This document shows positions 35,431-41,952 of a stretch of 41,952 bases of DNA, piece by piece. The translations under genes and the position numbers were made by a program. Source of the stretch: Alphaproteobacteria bacterium. GTDB lineage: Bacteria > Pseudomonadota > Alphaproteobacteria > Bin95. The DNA lies in NCBI GenBank assembly GCA_026710105.1, contig JAPORR010000176.1:1-41952 (forward strand). Reading direction: 5' to 3'. Under the pieces are notes generated by a model. The model ran no database searches. It had not been told where the DNA came from and saw only the letters and a program-made list of their open reading frames with translations. How positions within the stretch are numbered: position 1 is the first letter of the stretch; every line of letters starts with the position of its first letter.

Positions 35431-36381
35431 ATGACCGGCGTCGAGATCATCGATCCTGCAGTCGTCGAAGCGAGCAGACGCGCGCCCGCGCTTGATCTCA
35501 GGACGCTAGTCGATGCGCCGGCGGCGAAAATCCGTGCTGCCTACGACGTCTCCTCTGCCTATTGGAACGCCACGCCGCCCCCCTTGGCATCAGTGGTCAA
35601 TCTCGCCCTCGCCGGGCCGCATGGTGAGCTCCGGGTACGTATCTATCGGCCGCGCGAGGAGGGACCGCTGCCGGCGCTGCTCTACTTGCATGGCGGCGGC
35701 TTCATGCTCGGCAGTGTCGAATCGCATGACACTCTCTGCCGCCTTCTGGCGAGGGAGGCCGATGCGGCAGTAGTCTCCGTGGACTACCGCCTCGCACCGG
35801 AGTACCACTTCCCGGTTCCGGTCGAGGAATGCCTGTTCGCCTGCGACTGGCTGGCGGAACATGGTGCCGAAATCGGGGCGGATGCCTCACGGCTTGCTGT
35901 CGGCGGCGACTCGGCAGGTGCCAATCTGGCGCTCGCCGTATTGGACCAGCGACGCGAGGCGCTCCGCACGGCCTTGCTGTTCTATGGCTGCTACGGCCAT
36001 ATGCCCGAATATGGCTACGAGCCTGGGCCTGCCGCCGCTACTTACGGTGACGGTCGTTATGGCCTTGGCCTCGACATCATGCGCCGCTTCTACGCCGATT
36101 ATCTCGGTGCGGCGGCGGACGGCCAAAACCCGCTGTTCTGCTCTCTGAATATGGATTTCCGCGACCTGCCGCCGGTATTACTGACGGCGGCGGCGCTAGA
36201 CCCGCTGCGCGACGATGCCGAGGCGCTGGGTCTGAAGCTGGCCATCGCTCATGTGCCGCACCGCTATATCCTCTATCCTGGCGTACCGCACGGCTTCCTG
36301 AAAATGGCCCTGGAAGTGGAAGTTGCCGCCCGCGCTGTCCGCGACGCCGCCGACCACTTGCGCGAGCATTGGAGCATGTAA
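35431..36381 (+). CDS. HSL-type alpha/beta hydrolase (esterase)
   Basis: A 316-residue alpha/beta hydrolase of the hormone-sensitive-lipase branch. The oxyanion motif HGGG is at 87-90, the nucleophile Ser161 in GDSAGANLALA, the acid Asp257 in ALDPLRDDAEAL and the base His287 in GVPHGFLKMA. DYRLAPEYHFPVPVEEC is the family's cap-core link. No signal peptide is seen, so it probably acts in the cytoplasm. The start is ATG 35431 behind GGGGAGGAG. It follows the importer genes on the same strand by 77 bases, so it may work on an imported ester or amide (inference). Confidence 0.93.
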   Translation: MTGVEIIDPAVVEASRRAPALDLRTLVDAPAAKIRAAYDVSSAYWNATPPPLASVVNLALAGPHGELRVRIYRPREEGPLPALLYLHGGGFMLGSVESHDTLCRLLAREADAAVVSVDYRLAPEYHFPVPVEECLFACDWLAEHGAEIGADASRLAVGGDSAGANLALAVLDQRREALRTALLFYGCYGHMPEYGYEPGPAAATYGDGRYGLGLDIMRRFYADYLGAAADGQNPLFCSLNMDFRDLPPVLLTAAALDPLRDDAEALGLKLAIAHVPHRYILYPGVPHGFLKMALEVEVAARAVRDAADHLREHWSM

Positions 36382-36463
36382 TGTCGGCAGTACCGCCCGC
36401 AGATATCATGCCCCCGATTGTCACCAATGGCCGCCAGAAGCCATCGGAAGCAAAAATGACATG

Positions 36464-36991
36464 CTAAAGGCTGTCGCATTGCGCCTTCTCGGTTAATCTA
36501 GTACCACCGTACTGACTGAATTCAACGCCATCAGGAAGGGGTCTCACACTATTGTTCATTTGAACTATCATATTGTTTGTGATTCCCAAGTATCCTCGCC
36601 ACCCATTGCCTTCAAACAATCGTTTCTCGCCACCATAATTGGTTGCGCTGCCTTGGGTTTGAGTGAACATACCTTGTAGAAGGTTGATAATGGACCCGTT
36701 GGGGTTATTTGCTTCGTTTGGGTTCTTTTTCAGTGCCAAACTGGCAGCAAACATTTCCTTTCGCTCATCGTCGGAATAAACGATGAGCTTAACATTGGCA
36801 GTGTCTCCAGTTGCCTTCAGTTCAATGCAAATCTTGTCCCATTCTGATTCAGCATCATCTGAATCCGGGATTGGAACAAGACCGGCATAATTGCCTTCAA
36901 TCATCCCGGTTGCTTGATTTGCATGCACTTCGATGCTTGCGGTTAATGTCATTAAGAAGATTGCACAAACTGATGCGAATAGTCTGAACAT
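36464..36991 (-). CDS. Exported hypothetical protein of low G+C
   Basis: A 175-residue protein starting at ATG 36991 behind GAGGAGTGAG. The signal peptide MFRLFASVCAIFLMTLTASI is probably cut after VHA at residue 24. The mature part has alternating polar and hydrophobic strands, many Asn and Gly residues and only two Cys (55 and 172) that could bridge. I recognise no family. Base composition is far from its neighbours: 36541-36600 has 23 G+C of 60. It lies 17 bases after another small exported gene on the same strand, so the two probably form an operon. Recent transfer is likely; the role is unknown. Confidence 0.75.
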   Translation of the reverse strand: MFRLFASVCAIFLMTLTASIEVHANQATGMIEGNYAGLVPIPDSDDAESEWDKICIELKATGDTANVKLIVYSDDERKEMFAASLALKKNPNEANNPNGSIINLLQGMFTQTQGSATNYGGEKRLFEGNGWRGYLGITNNMIVQMNNSVRPLPDGVEFSQYGGTRLTEKAQCDSL

Positions 36992-37008
36992 TTCACTCAC
37001 TCCTCTGA

Positions 37009-37197
37009 TTAACGCTCGATTTGGAATATCGAGCAACCCTTGCCATTGCAATTGTCTTGGCTGGTCCAGCGCGTGACTCGGTTATCTCCATCTGGGGTAC
37101 ATGCGGCGTCAGTTCCAAACGCCTTCGCCGCCATCGCTGGCGTTGCCATCACCGTTGCCAGTAGCGCAGCCGCGAGCGCGATCCCAGTGCGTTTCAT
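37009..37197 (-). CDS. Small exported Cys-containing hypothetical protein
   Basis: A 62-residue protein starting at ATG 37197, MKRTGIALAAALLATVMATP, with a signal peptide cut near AMA at residue 23. The mature part of about 39 residues has Cys33, Cys50 and Cys55 (DNCNGKGCSIF) and ends QIER. The odd number of Cys leaves one free, or allows pairing with another protein. No family is recognised. It is 17 bases upstream of the 175-residue exported gene, on the same strand. An in-frame start further upstream would place basic residues before the signal peptide and is less likely. Confidence 0.6.
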   Translation of the reverse strand: MKRTGIALAAALLATVMATPAMAAKAFGTDAACTPDGDNRVTRWTSQDNCNGKGCSIFQIER

Positions 37198-37798
37198 CGA
37201 TCCGCCAGGAACCGGGATGCTGAGCGTCTCTTGGCTGAACCCCTCTTTATGCTGCATCCTCCTTCTGCGGTGCATCCGTCCTGCACCATGGATGGTGACA
37301 AGCTAGGGCCGACGGATCAATCGGGTCCAATACCGAATTATCATAGGCTCGATCAGAATTTCTTATGATATGAGACCCGAAGCCGCGGGAACCGCCGCAC
37401 CCGACTGCGACGCACGCAGACCGGCGCGTACGCCGATCCGGCTGCAGAACCAGGCGAGGAAGTCCCTGGATACAATGAACTCCTCAAGGAGCAAGAGGTC
37501 GATGTTGTGCTCGGCGAGATTGTCGACTGGCTCGCCCGCCTCTGATTTGGCCATCGCTTAGCCCTCGCTGTCCGTCACCCGGCAGTGGGAACCGTCAGGC
37601 ACCGGCCGGAGCGCGCCGCGAACCGGCTTTCCGTTTCCATATCTGTGTAGTCGATGTCGGCCACCCCAAGATCATCGTCGAAAACCGCTATACGCCCGAT
37701 CGTAGCGAAGGCCGGTTCGTGTTATCAGCCCCTTGTGGGTTTCTTCAAAACCTCGACGAAAATGACTATAGCCATCCCATCGCGGTCAAACGGCTTGT
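37198..37798. other. Gene-poor stretch with debris
   Basis: No intact gene is seen here. The first part may carry the promoter of the small exported pair. One minus-strand fragment is listed separately. On the plus strand from about 37641 to the stop at 37806-37808 an open frame reads like protein (VVDVGHPKIIVENRYTPDRS, later CGFLQNLDENDYSHPIAVKR), but it has no start and runs into the end of the aldolase gene. The stretch may be a scar left by insertion of the low-G+C island. Confidence 0.4.
37363..37554 (-). pseudogene. Possible 5' fragment of an unidentified gene
   Basis: A 63-residue frame from ATG 37554 reads MAKSEAGEPVDNLAEHNIDL, then LLLEEFIVSRDFLAWFCSRI, before losing protein-like character (an Ala/Ser/Gly-rich end). 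The NIDLLLLEEF...FLAWF pattern reminds me of the N-terminus of some PD-(D/E)XK-type nuclease proteins of defence loci; this is memory, not a search. If right, the gene is cut short after about 40 residues. No catalytic part is present. It could also be a small intact gene. Confidence 0.3.
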
Positions 37799-38719
37799 TC
37801 ATGCTTGACCCAAATAGATGTCAACGATCCGCCCGAGCAGCGCGAGTGCTTCTTCGCGCGGGCGTTGGAACGCGTTGCGGCCGATGATGGAACCGGTGGC
37901 ACCGCCATCTCGCAATTGACGAATCTCTTCCAGCAGGCCTTCCGTATCGCGCGCCTCGCCACCTGAGAAGACCACCATGCGCCGCCCGTTGAAGCAAGAT
38001 TGCACGATATGCGCGATGCGCTCGGTCAACGTTGCAACGGGAATCTCCTGGTCGCGGTAAACCTTTGCCGCGGCATCAAGCTCCAGCGCCGCCGTCGGCG
38101 GCTTCACCTTCACGATATGTGCGCCGAGCAGGCAGGCCATATGCGCGGCATAGGCACAGATATCCAATGCCGTTTCACCTTGTCGGGAAAGATCGCCGCC
38201 GCGCGGGTAACTCCAGATCACCACTGCTAGCCCGCATGCCTTAGCTTCCCTGGTTAGCTCGCGGATTTCTTCCATCATCTCGAACTGATCGTCCGAACCC
38301 GGGTAGATTGTGAAACCGATGGCCGAGCAGCCGAGCTGCAGGGCATCGGTGACCGAAGCCGTAACCGCCTGGTCCTTGAGACGTGAAAGACTGTTGGCGC
38401 TGTTCATCTTCAGGATAGTCGGGATTTGGCCGGCGAAACTGCCCGCGCCCGCCTCGATCATGCCGAGTGGTGCTGCATAGGCAGAGAGTCCTGCCTCAAG
38501 CGCAAGATCAAAATGGTAATGCGGATCGTAAGCGGGTGGATTGTGCGCGAAACTGCGTGCTGGCCCATGTTCAAAGCCTTGGTCAACCGGTAATATCACA
38601 AGTTTGCCGGTCCCGCCGAGTCGGCCCTGCATCAGGATGCGGGTGAGGTTCGCTTTGACGCCGGGAGTCTCACTTTCATACCCGGAGAGGATAGTCCTGA
38701 CCGTGTCTGTGATGCGCAT
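37799..38719 (-). CDS. fbaB: Class I fructose-bisphosphate aldolase (DhnA/FbaB type)
   Basis: A Schiff-base aldolase of the archaeal/DhnA type, 306 residues. LVILPVDQGFEHGPARSF opens the barrel, then KDQAVTASVTDALQLGCSAI and FTIYPGSDDQFEMMEEI. VIWSYPRGGDLSRQGETALD is a family hallmark. The Schiff-base Lys is expected in GAHIVKVKPPT. VFSGGEARDTEGLLEEI and GSIIGRNAFQRPREEAL complete the phosphate site. It cleaves or forms fructose-1,6-bisphosphate in central carbon flow. The start is ATG 38719. It lies downstream of the DddL-like gene on the same strand with 59 bases between. Confidence 0.92.
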   Translation of the reverse strand: MRITDTVRTILSGYESETPGVKANLTRILMQGRLGGTGKLVILPVDQGFEHGPARSFAHNPPAYDPHYHFDLALEAGLSAYAAPLGMIEAGAGSFAGQIPTILKMNSANSLSRLKDQAVTASVTDALQLGCSAIGFTIYPGSDDQFEMMEEIRELTREAKACGLAVVIWSYPRGGDLSRQGETALDICAYAAHMACLLGAHIVKVKPPTAALELDAAAKVYRDQEIPVATLTERIAHIVQSCFNGRRMVVFSGGEARDTEGLLEEIRQLRDGGATGSIIGRNAFQRPREEALALLGRIVDIYLGQA

Positions 38720-38778
38720 GGGCTAGGCTCCCGGTCCGCTGGCTGGCACGCTTCGATTACGCCGCTTGGCAGGCGATT

Positions 38779-39456
38779 TCAAGACTGACGCGGTGGGCGG
38801 CGGAACGCCATTTCCTGCTCGGCGAGATCTTCCGTGCTGCCGGTCCAGGCATAGACGAGAAGCGTTGGCTCCAGTGCGCATGTGGTGATCTTGTGGTCGA
38901 ACTCTGGGGTGTTGAGGATCATTGATCCTGGCGTATAGACCGCCACATCGTTCTGCGACATGGCTCCGGAGATGCAGATATAGCTTTCCGTCACGCCGTG
39001 GTGCGCATGGCTTGGATAAATCGTGCGAGGCGCGAAAAGGACGCAACCGAGGATCAAATCGTCGGCCATCACCGGCCCCATTGGTCCCATGAACTCGGCA
39101 TAGGCGTATTTCTCGCCGAGATTGCCCGGCATAGTGCGGTAGCCGTAGCGCCAGGTCAGCGCCGGTGCGACTGTTTCCACGCAGCGCACCAGGGCCACTG
39201 GACCGGACCGCTTGCCATTGTCGATGGCGCGGCCAAGATGGATACAGACTGGCTTCGTCTGTGGCGGCCGCTCCAGCACGAAGGGGTTTTGCGCAATAGC
39301 CCGGTTGAGCCGCTGGCGCACCAGCCGATGATGCGAACGGATCGGCCGGCTGCCGCCAGAAGAACTGTGCCGATAGGCCCAGTAGATTTCGTTCAACAGA
39401 TAACGCCAATTCGGGTAGTCGTTGAGCGTTGCTGCTAGGTCCATAACAGTTTCCAT
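38779..39456 (-). CDS. dddL: DddL-like dimethylsulfoniopropionate (DMSP) lyase, cupin
   Basis: Would cleave DMSP to dimethyl sulfide and acrylate. The 225-residue protein matches the DddL pattern as I recall it: YPNWRYLLNEIYWAYRH, GGSRPIRSHHRLVR, ALTWRYGYRTMPGNLGEKYA and GPVMADDLILGCVLFAP. The C-terminal cupin core is YPSHAHHGVTESYICISG. The metal ligands would be His150, His152, Glu157 and His188, and the candidate catalytic Tyr is Tyr159. No signal peptide is seen. The symbol rests on remembered motifs, not on a database match; a non-DMSP cupin is possible. The start is ATG 39456; ATG 39444 is an alternative. Confidence 0.72.
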   Translation of the reverse strand: METVMDLAATLNDYPNWRYLLNEIYWAYRHSSSGGSRPIRSHHRLVRQRLNRAIAQNPFVLERPPQTKPVCIHLGRAIDNGKRSGPVALVRCVETVAPALTWRYGYRTMPGNLGEKYAYAEFMGPMGPVMADDLILGCVLFAPRTIYPSHAHHGVTESYICISGAMSQNDVAVYTPGSMILNTPEFDHKITTCALEPTLLVYAWTGSTEDLAEQEMAFRRPPRQS

Positions 39457-39494
39457 GTTCCATCACGAAGGAACTGCTAACCCAGTATATATCG

Positions 39495-39869
39495 TTACCC
39501 GCCTCGTCGTCGCTGGTTTCTGACAACCTGTTGCCCAGAAGCGTGGGCGATTTCTTGCAAGCGCCGGTAGCGCTCGTCGTCGGTTTCAACGGCGGCATCA
39601 AGGCCGTGCCGGAAGGCGGCAAGAACAAGGCCTGGCTTGTCGGCGCAGTCGAGTCGGCCGCGCAGCGTCTTGTCAGGAAAGCGGGCCGCCGCGAGATCCA
39701 TAAGCTTGCGGAAGAAAAGCGGTCCGAGTGTAAGCGCGCCGCCCGGCGGGCTGGTGAGCAAAACATGCTTAGCCGGGCATTGTGCCAACGCGGCCACAAC
39801 AGTTTCGAGCGAGGCTGCATCCGTGACAACTGCTTCGGCGGTCTTGGTCTTGTGATCTTCCGGGGCCAT
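39495..39869 (-). CDS. Small hypothetical protein
   Basis: A 124-residue protein from ATG 39869 with GGAG six bases before it. It has an Ala/Val-rich helix (SLETVVAALAQCPAKHVLL), a Gly-rich loop SPPGGALTLG, then LFFRKLMDLAAARFPDKTLR and LDCADKPGLVLAAFRHGLDA, ending in a basic tail. The alternation suggests an alpha/beta fold of about 100 residues. I do not recognise a named family. No export signal is visible. It lies 38 bases upstream of the dddL-like gene, on the same strand, so the two and the aldolase may be one transcript. The frame continues open upstream into the divergent dehydrogenase gene, but that part looks like shadow. Confidence 0.6.
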   Translation of the reverse strand: MAPEDHKTKTAEAVVTDAASLETVVAALAQCPAKHVLLTSPPGGALTLGPLFFRKLMDLAAARFPDKTLRGRLDCADKPGLVLAAFRHGLDAAVETDDERYRRLQEIAHASGQQVVRNQRRRGG

Positions 39870-39906
39870 TATGGCTCCTAGAATGACATGGGAGATGCGC
39901 CAGCGC

Positions 39907-40833
39907 ATGGTTCTAGTGTGCAAAACTGGTGACGCTGGTGACGCCGAGCGGTGGAAAACGGAATTGCAGCGATTGCTGCCGGCACTCGAAATCCGCGATT
40001 GGCCGGATATTGGCGATCCGACAGAGGTTGAATTCGTGCTGCTGTTCCGGGCGGTGCCCGGCCTGTTTGATGGCATGACCGGTCTCCGTGCCGTGTTCTC
40101 CGCCGGGGCAGGCGTGGACGGCTTCCTATGTGATTTGCCGCCGGGCGTACCGGTCGCCCGGTTGGTCGATCCTTGGATGCAGACAGCTATGGCCGCCTGG
40201 GTCGTGCATGCCGTGCTGCATTTCGCGCGCAACATGCCGGCCTATGCCACCCAACAGATAAGAGGCATTTGGCGGGAGCGGTTCGAGGAGCATTTCGAGC
40301 CGCGGCGAGTCGGCATTCTCGGCTGCGGCGAGATCGGCCGGCGCACGGGCAGCGCGCTTACCGGCCTCGGCTTTCGCGTCTCGGGCTGGACACGGACGCC
40401 GCGCGATCTCGGTGGGCTGGAGCCTCTCTATGGCGAGACAGGCCTTGCCCGATTACTTGCCGGGAGCGAATTTCTTGTCTGCCTGCTGCCATTAACGCCT
40501 GGAACGGAGGGCCTGCTTGATGCCGGGCGGTTGGCGCAACTGCCGAAAGGGGCCTTCTTCATCAATGCCTCGCGCGGACGGGTCGTTGGGCAGCGCGACC
40601 TACTGGCGGCGCTTAATTCGGGCCACCTCGGCGGGGCCTGGCTTGATGTCGCTGAACCAGAGCCCTTGCCACCCGGGGACCCGCTATGGCGTCACCCGAG
40701 GGTGCGGATCACGCCCCATGTGGCAGGTGTCACCAATCCTATCACCGGTGCGGCGTTGGTTGCGGAGAACATCCGCCGGGTGCGGGCCGGTGAAGCCCTT
40801 GCCCATCCCGTTGACCGCAATCGAGGATATTGA
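39907..40833 (+). CDS. Glyoxylate/hydroxypyruvate reductase, GhrA-like
   Basis: A D-2-hydroxyacid dehydrogenase of 308 residues, close to E. coli GhrA in length and build. VFSAGAGVDGFLCDLPPGVP, VDPWMQTAMAAWVVHAVLHF, the NAD(P) loop VGILGCGEIGRRTG, FFINASRGRVVGQRDLLAAL (substrate Arg), WLDVAEPEPLPPGDPLW and the catalytic His in ITPHVAG are present. It reduces glyoxylate or hydroxypyruvate in that family. Several in-frame ATG codons stand at 39871, 39883, 39895 and 39907; 39907 (MVLVCKTG) fits the family best. Its end overlaps a possible TTG of the next gene. Confidence 0.88.
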   Translation: MVLVCKTGDAGDAERWKTELQRLLPALEIRDWPDIGDPTEVEFVLLFRAVPGLFDGMTGLRAVFSAGAGVDGFLCDLPPGVPVARLVDPWMQTAMAAWVVHAVLHFARNMPAYATQQIRGIWRERFEEHFEPRRVGILGCGEIGRRTGSALTGLGFRVSGWTRTPRDLGGLEPLYGETGLARLLAGSEFLVCLLPLTPGTEGLLDAGRLAQLPKGAFFINASRGRVVGQRDLLAALNSGHLGGAWLDVAEPEPLPPGDPLWRHPRVRITPHVAGVTNPITGAALVAENIRRVRAGEALAHPVDRNRGY

Positions 40834-40838
40834 TCGCC

Positions 40839-41591
40839 ATGGGACGCTTTCAGGGAAAACGTGCATTGATTACCGGTGCCGGCTCTGGCATCGGCCAGCG
40901 GCTGGCACTCGATCTTGCCGCGGCTGGTGCTGAGGTCGCCATCTGTGGCCGCCGCCACCGCCCGCTGGAGGAAACATCGCGGCTCGCTGGCGGCGGCATT
41001 GAGATGTATCCCGCCGACCTGACGGATGCTGATGATGCCTTCCGCCTCGCCGAGGCCGTCGGGCCAGTCGATATCCTGGTTAACAATGCAGGCTTCTCCT
41101 CTCTCGTCCGTAGCGCGCGCCATATTGGCCCCGAGGAATGGTGTGCGGTCATGAATGTGAACACGCTCGGCCCCGCCATGCTGACCCGTGCGCTCTTGCC
41201 AACAATGATCAAGAAGGGCGCGGGCGATGTAGTCACCGTCTCTTCCGTAGCCGCCATCTCACCGAGCATCATGGCCGGCGCCGCCTACAGCGCCGCCAAG
41301 GCTGCGGTCCGCGCCTGGATGGATGTGCTGGCAGCAGAAGTGCAGCGCTACGGCATCCGTTGCATCACGGTGCTGCCAGGCGAGGTCGATACCCCGATAC
41401 TCGACCGCCGCGCTCGACCGCCGGACTCCGCAGCGCGTGCCGCTATGATGATGCCGGAGGACGTTTCGACAGCCATTGTCATGGCACTTGCTCTGCCCCG
41501 CCGGGCGACTATGTCTGAGATCGTCATGGTCGCAACGCAACCTCGCGACCTTACCGAGGATATCCGCGCTGCAATGGAAAAGACCAGTTGA
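40839..41591 (+). CDS. Short-chain dehydrogenase/reductase
   Basis: A 250-residue Rossmann-fold oxidoreductase. The cofactor loop is ITGAGSGIGQRLALDLA, NNAG is in DILVNNAGFSSLV, and the catalytic Ser and YxxxK lie in VSSVAAISPS and AAYSAAKAAVRAW. VLPGEVDTPILDRR follows the active site as usual. The ICGRR after the second strand suggests NADP(H) use. The start is ATG 40839 with GAGG upstream; TTG 40830 in the same frame overlaps the ghrA-like stop. Substrate unknown. It may act with the dehydrogenase before it. Confidence 0.9.
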   Translation: MGRFQGKRALITGAGSGIGQRLALDLAAAGAEVAICGRRHRPLEETSRLAGGGIEMYPADLTDADDAFRLAEAVGPVDILVNNAGFSSLVRSARHIGPEEWCAVMNVNTLGPAMLTRALLPTMIKKGAGDVVTVSSVAAISPSIMAGAAYSAAKAAVRAWMDVLAAEVQRYGIRCITVLPGEVDTPILDRRARPPDSAARAAMMMPEDVSTAIVMALALPRRATMSEIVMVATQPRDLTEDIRAAMEKTS

Positions 41592-41952
41592 GTCCTATTT
41601 CAGCAGGATAATTTCAAGAAAATCGTGACCCAGGCCGCGGATACGGCAAGCTGCAACTAGGAAGCCACAGGAGACATTGGCGGCGCTCCTGCACAAATCA
41701 CAACGGACGCGCTGCGTTGGGCCTTCCACGCGCAGAAGCGGGATGCACTACCTCCGCAACGTTCGGGAGAGACTTCTTCGGTCTCATACCAGCGGCTGAG
41801 TTTTGAGACTCATTGAAGGGATTCCCAAGGGGAGCGTCTTCTGACTCAATGGCGATTGGGCCCTTCCGTCTGCGCCCGCTCAGCGCAGCAGGCTTCCCCA
41901 GGGTGCAAGTCTGGCATGGCGCTGACATGGCGCTGGTAAGCGGTTGATTTAT
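41592..41952. other. Terminal stretch without a confident gene
   Basis: After the SDR stop there are 361 bases with no recognised gene. A minus-strand frame at 41698-41928 could code 76 residues from an ATG (MSAPCQTCTLGKPAALSGRR) but has no clear ribosome site or family. Two small hairpins lie at 41769-41785 (GAGAC/GTCTC) and 41797-41812 (TGAGT/ACTCA). A near-perfect direct repeat catggcgctg lies at about 41915-41936, close to the window end. The stretch could be the edge of a repeat or mobile element. Confidence 0.3.

Noticed and set aside
38723-39829. A 368-residue minus-strand frame spanning the dddL-like gene
   Set aside because: It is in another frame from the cupin protein, with Arg/Ser/Pro-rich composition and no domain.

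Overview
The window is about 60% G+C and reads as an alphaproteobacterial chromosome, probably Rhodospirillales in the broad sense. That placement is inferred from gene content and order: tRNA-Ala / FYDLN-acid protein / aroA-cmk-rpsA-sppA-ihfB / trpF-trpB-trpA-accD-folC, then opposed to it trxA-addA-addB-murU-amgK-tsaE, then efp and guaA. No rRNA, CRISPR array, prophage or intact insertion sequence was found.

Layout. 1-1466: decayed accessory DNA with a broken IS transposase and short unrecognised reading frames. 1467-2841: an MFS transporter and tRNA-Ala(GGC) with its terminator, both on the minus strand. 2938-13617: a housekeeping block (FYDLN-acid protein divergent from aroA, cmk, rpsA, sppA, ihfB, a LapA-domain membrane protein, trpF, trpB, trpA, accD, folC) in which many neighbours overlap at stop/start by 1-4 bases. 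13665-22366 (minus): tsaE, the peptidoglycan-sugar recycling pair amgK-murU, the AddAB recombination nuclease and thioredoxin. 22445-29571 (plus): a thioredoxin-reductase-like ferredoxin-NADP reductase, an N-formylglutamate amidohydrolase relative, efp, an inositol-monophosphatase homologue with damaged metal-binding motifs, an exported OmpA-like protein, a MotA/ExbB-type channel with a long coiled-coil tail, and guaA. 29606-36381: an Ldh-family dehydrogenase divergent from a complete branched-chain-amino-acid-type ABC importer and an HSL-type hydrolase. 36464-37798: a low-G+C island with two small exported proteins of unknown function, followed by gene debris. 37799-41591: class I aldolase, a DddL-like DMSP lyase, a small unknown protein, a GhrA-type 2-hydroxyacid dehydrogenase and an SDR oxidoreductase. 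41592-41952: no confident gene.

How the genes fit together. The left half joins chorismate and tryptophan synthesis, nucleotide supply, translation, lipid and folate synthesis and DNA repair in tightly packed transcription units. The right half is accessory metabolism. The DddL-like protein would make acrylate and dimethyl sulfide from DMSP and points to a marine or algae-associated life; this is inference. The most interesting signals are the IMPase homologue that has lost two metal-ligand aspartates, the OmpA-like/ExbB-like envelope pair, the DddL neighbourhood and the two-gene low-G+C secreted cassette.
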